Assembly: GCA_000827495.1 (NCBI GenBank)
Contig: KN817540.1
Span: 314,480 to 378,479 of the forward strand
Origin: Hypholoma sublateritium FD-334 SS-4
Lineage: Eukaryota; Basidiomycota; Agaricomycetes; Agaricales; Strophariaceae
Length of the DNA stretch: 64,000 bases
Direction of reading: 5' to 3'
Made by a program: the position numbers and the translations under genes
Notes under the pieces: generated by a model
What the model saw: only the letters and a program-made list of their open reading frames with translations
Databases searched by the model: none
Told to the model about the DNA's origin: nothing
In this document: piece after piece, positions 63,126 through 64,000 of the stretch
How positions within the stretch are numbered: position 1 is the stretch's first letter
Layout of the letters: each line of letters starts with the position of its first letter

Positions 63126-64000
63126 TATGGCGGCTTGAAAACGCTTTAGCCGAGGCAAGCAGCAAGCTACGACCCATGGGTTACGTAATACATACATTGG
63201 CCACGTGAATATGTCAACAAGCAAACTTCCGGAATTGGATGAAGGTTTTTTCTTCCAGTTCCAACTTGAACGCCGCTGACAGCGCTGACATGTTGTCTCG
63301 AGAACAACCACTCACCCAGCTAATGGACTACTCGCTGGAATCTTTCGGCGTTGCTTGCTGACCGCTGATGGTTCATTTCAACTCTTCGTCGACGCTCCGG
63401 GACTCGACGTTAATAATCTTTCGGTCTAAGCCAGCGCATCCCCTGGCGACTCGTTTGATTCTCTCTGTTATCTGACAAAGCAGGTTTCGCAAGCCCATAA
63501 GCAGAACAAAGACATGACATCTGCTCTGTATATCCCATACACTATTTTACGCTCGTTCTAATCATTTTACTTACAAGGCTTCAGCAACCCTCACCAGAAT
63601 CAGTAAATCGAAAGCGAATTCCTCGGGATCAAGAGCAGACCTTCTTTTACTCTAGGCTTCGCCATGTGCCACCTCTATGATACATTTCTTCCTATGCTGC
63701 GTGCTGCTTCGGAAAGAATACCTCGGCATTATTTCCAATCGCATATGACTTAGACCTTGTTGAAAATGGAGATCATCCTTTGTCTTATTATCAATCACTG
63801 TCATTCGACTATCAAAGCTATGTCGAAGCCCACTTCCTCAACACTTTGTCTCTGGTAACTCAAACGAGTCGGCATGGCGAGGATTAGGCTTTCAGTTCAG
63901 ATGACGCCTTGTTCTCTGGCAAGCTCCATTCTCCCAACTTCGCGCTTTTTAGGCACGCTTGGCGTCAATCTCCCAGGACGTGTGTTCTAAATTCTCACTC
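63126..64000. other. Intergenic to window end, nothing recognised
   Basis: Promoter side of bL28m. No domain-bearing frame, tRNA or repeat seen; a 38-codon frame at 63873 is not called. Confidence 0.4.

Noticed and set aside
1..64000. CRISPR array, operon or phage features
   Set aside because: The sequence is clearly eukaryotic (spliced genes, LTR elements); no spaced direct-repeat array was seen.

Overview
The window reads as a stretch of a filamentous basidiomycete (Agaricomycete-like) nuclear genome. Genes are intron-rich, with mostly 45-65 nt GT-AG introns. They include a class I hydrophobin, a probable Clp1-like (clampless) protein, a GH5_12-type glucosidase, an AA3 GMC oxidoreductase and a Ty3/gypsy retrotransposon. 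All gene models below were spliced by eye from the sequence, guided by reading frame and family resemblance. No database search was run.

Layout. 1-672: 3' end of a Cyp40-type co-chaperone (+). 921-5217: OCRL/INPP5B-like inositol polyphosphate 5-phosphatase (+), convergent with a short-chain dehydrogenase (-, 5311-6479). 7187-13733: two paralogous DHA1-type MFS transporters in head-to-head orientation, with a candidate small multi-intron gene between them. 14799-17562: ribosomal protein eL27 (-) and a class I hydrophobin (-). 19225-23702: a Ser-rich orphan protein, a monocarboxylate-transporter-like MFS protein and the RNA polymerase II subunit Rpb9, all on the minus strand. 25322-27281: FG nucleoporin Nup57/Nup54 (+). 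28234-31434: GMC oxidoreductase (+). 31985-32631: a histidine-phosphatase-like secreted protein with a lost catalytic motif (-). 33722-35654: an alginate-lyase-family secreted protein (-). 36502-37777: Clp1-like protein (+). 38232-41335: GH5_12-like sterol/ceramide glucosidase (+). 41653-46521: a tandem pair of Kelch-type propeller proteins, the first carrying an AT-hook. 47830-50173: secreted type-B carboxylesterase (+). 50663-52439: EEIG1/EHBP1 NT-C2 protein (+). 62559-63125: mitochondrial ribosomal protein bL28m (-).

The most notable structure is an 8.2 kb Ty3/gypsy element (53118-61297, minus orientation). It has 193 bp LTRs, a matching 5 bp target duplication, intact gag and pol frames and an ATGA gag-stop/pol-start overlap. 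An exact 11-nt complementarity links the predicted mRNA 5' end to the sequence just inside the 5' LTR, which is the signature of Tf1-type self-priming. A short gag-only copia-type element is nested in the 3' end of its pol gene, next to a 902 bp assembly gap.

The genes do not form an obvious biosynthetic cluster. Housekeeping genes (eL27, Rpb9, Nup57, bL28m) alternate with secreted or membrane proteins typical of a saprotrophic fungus.
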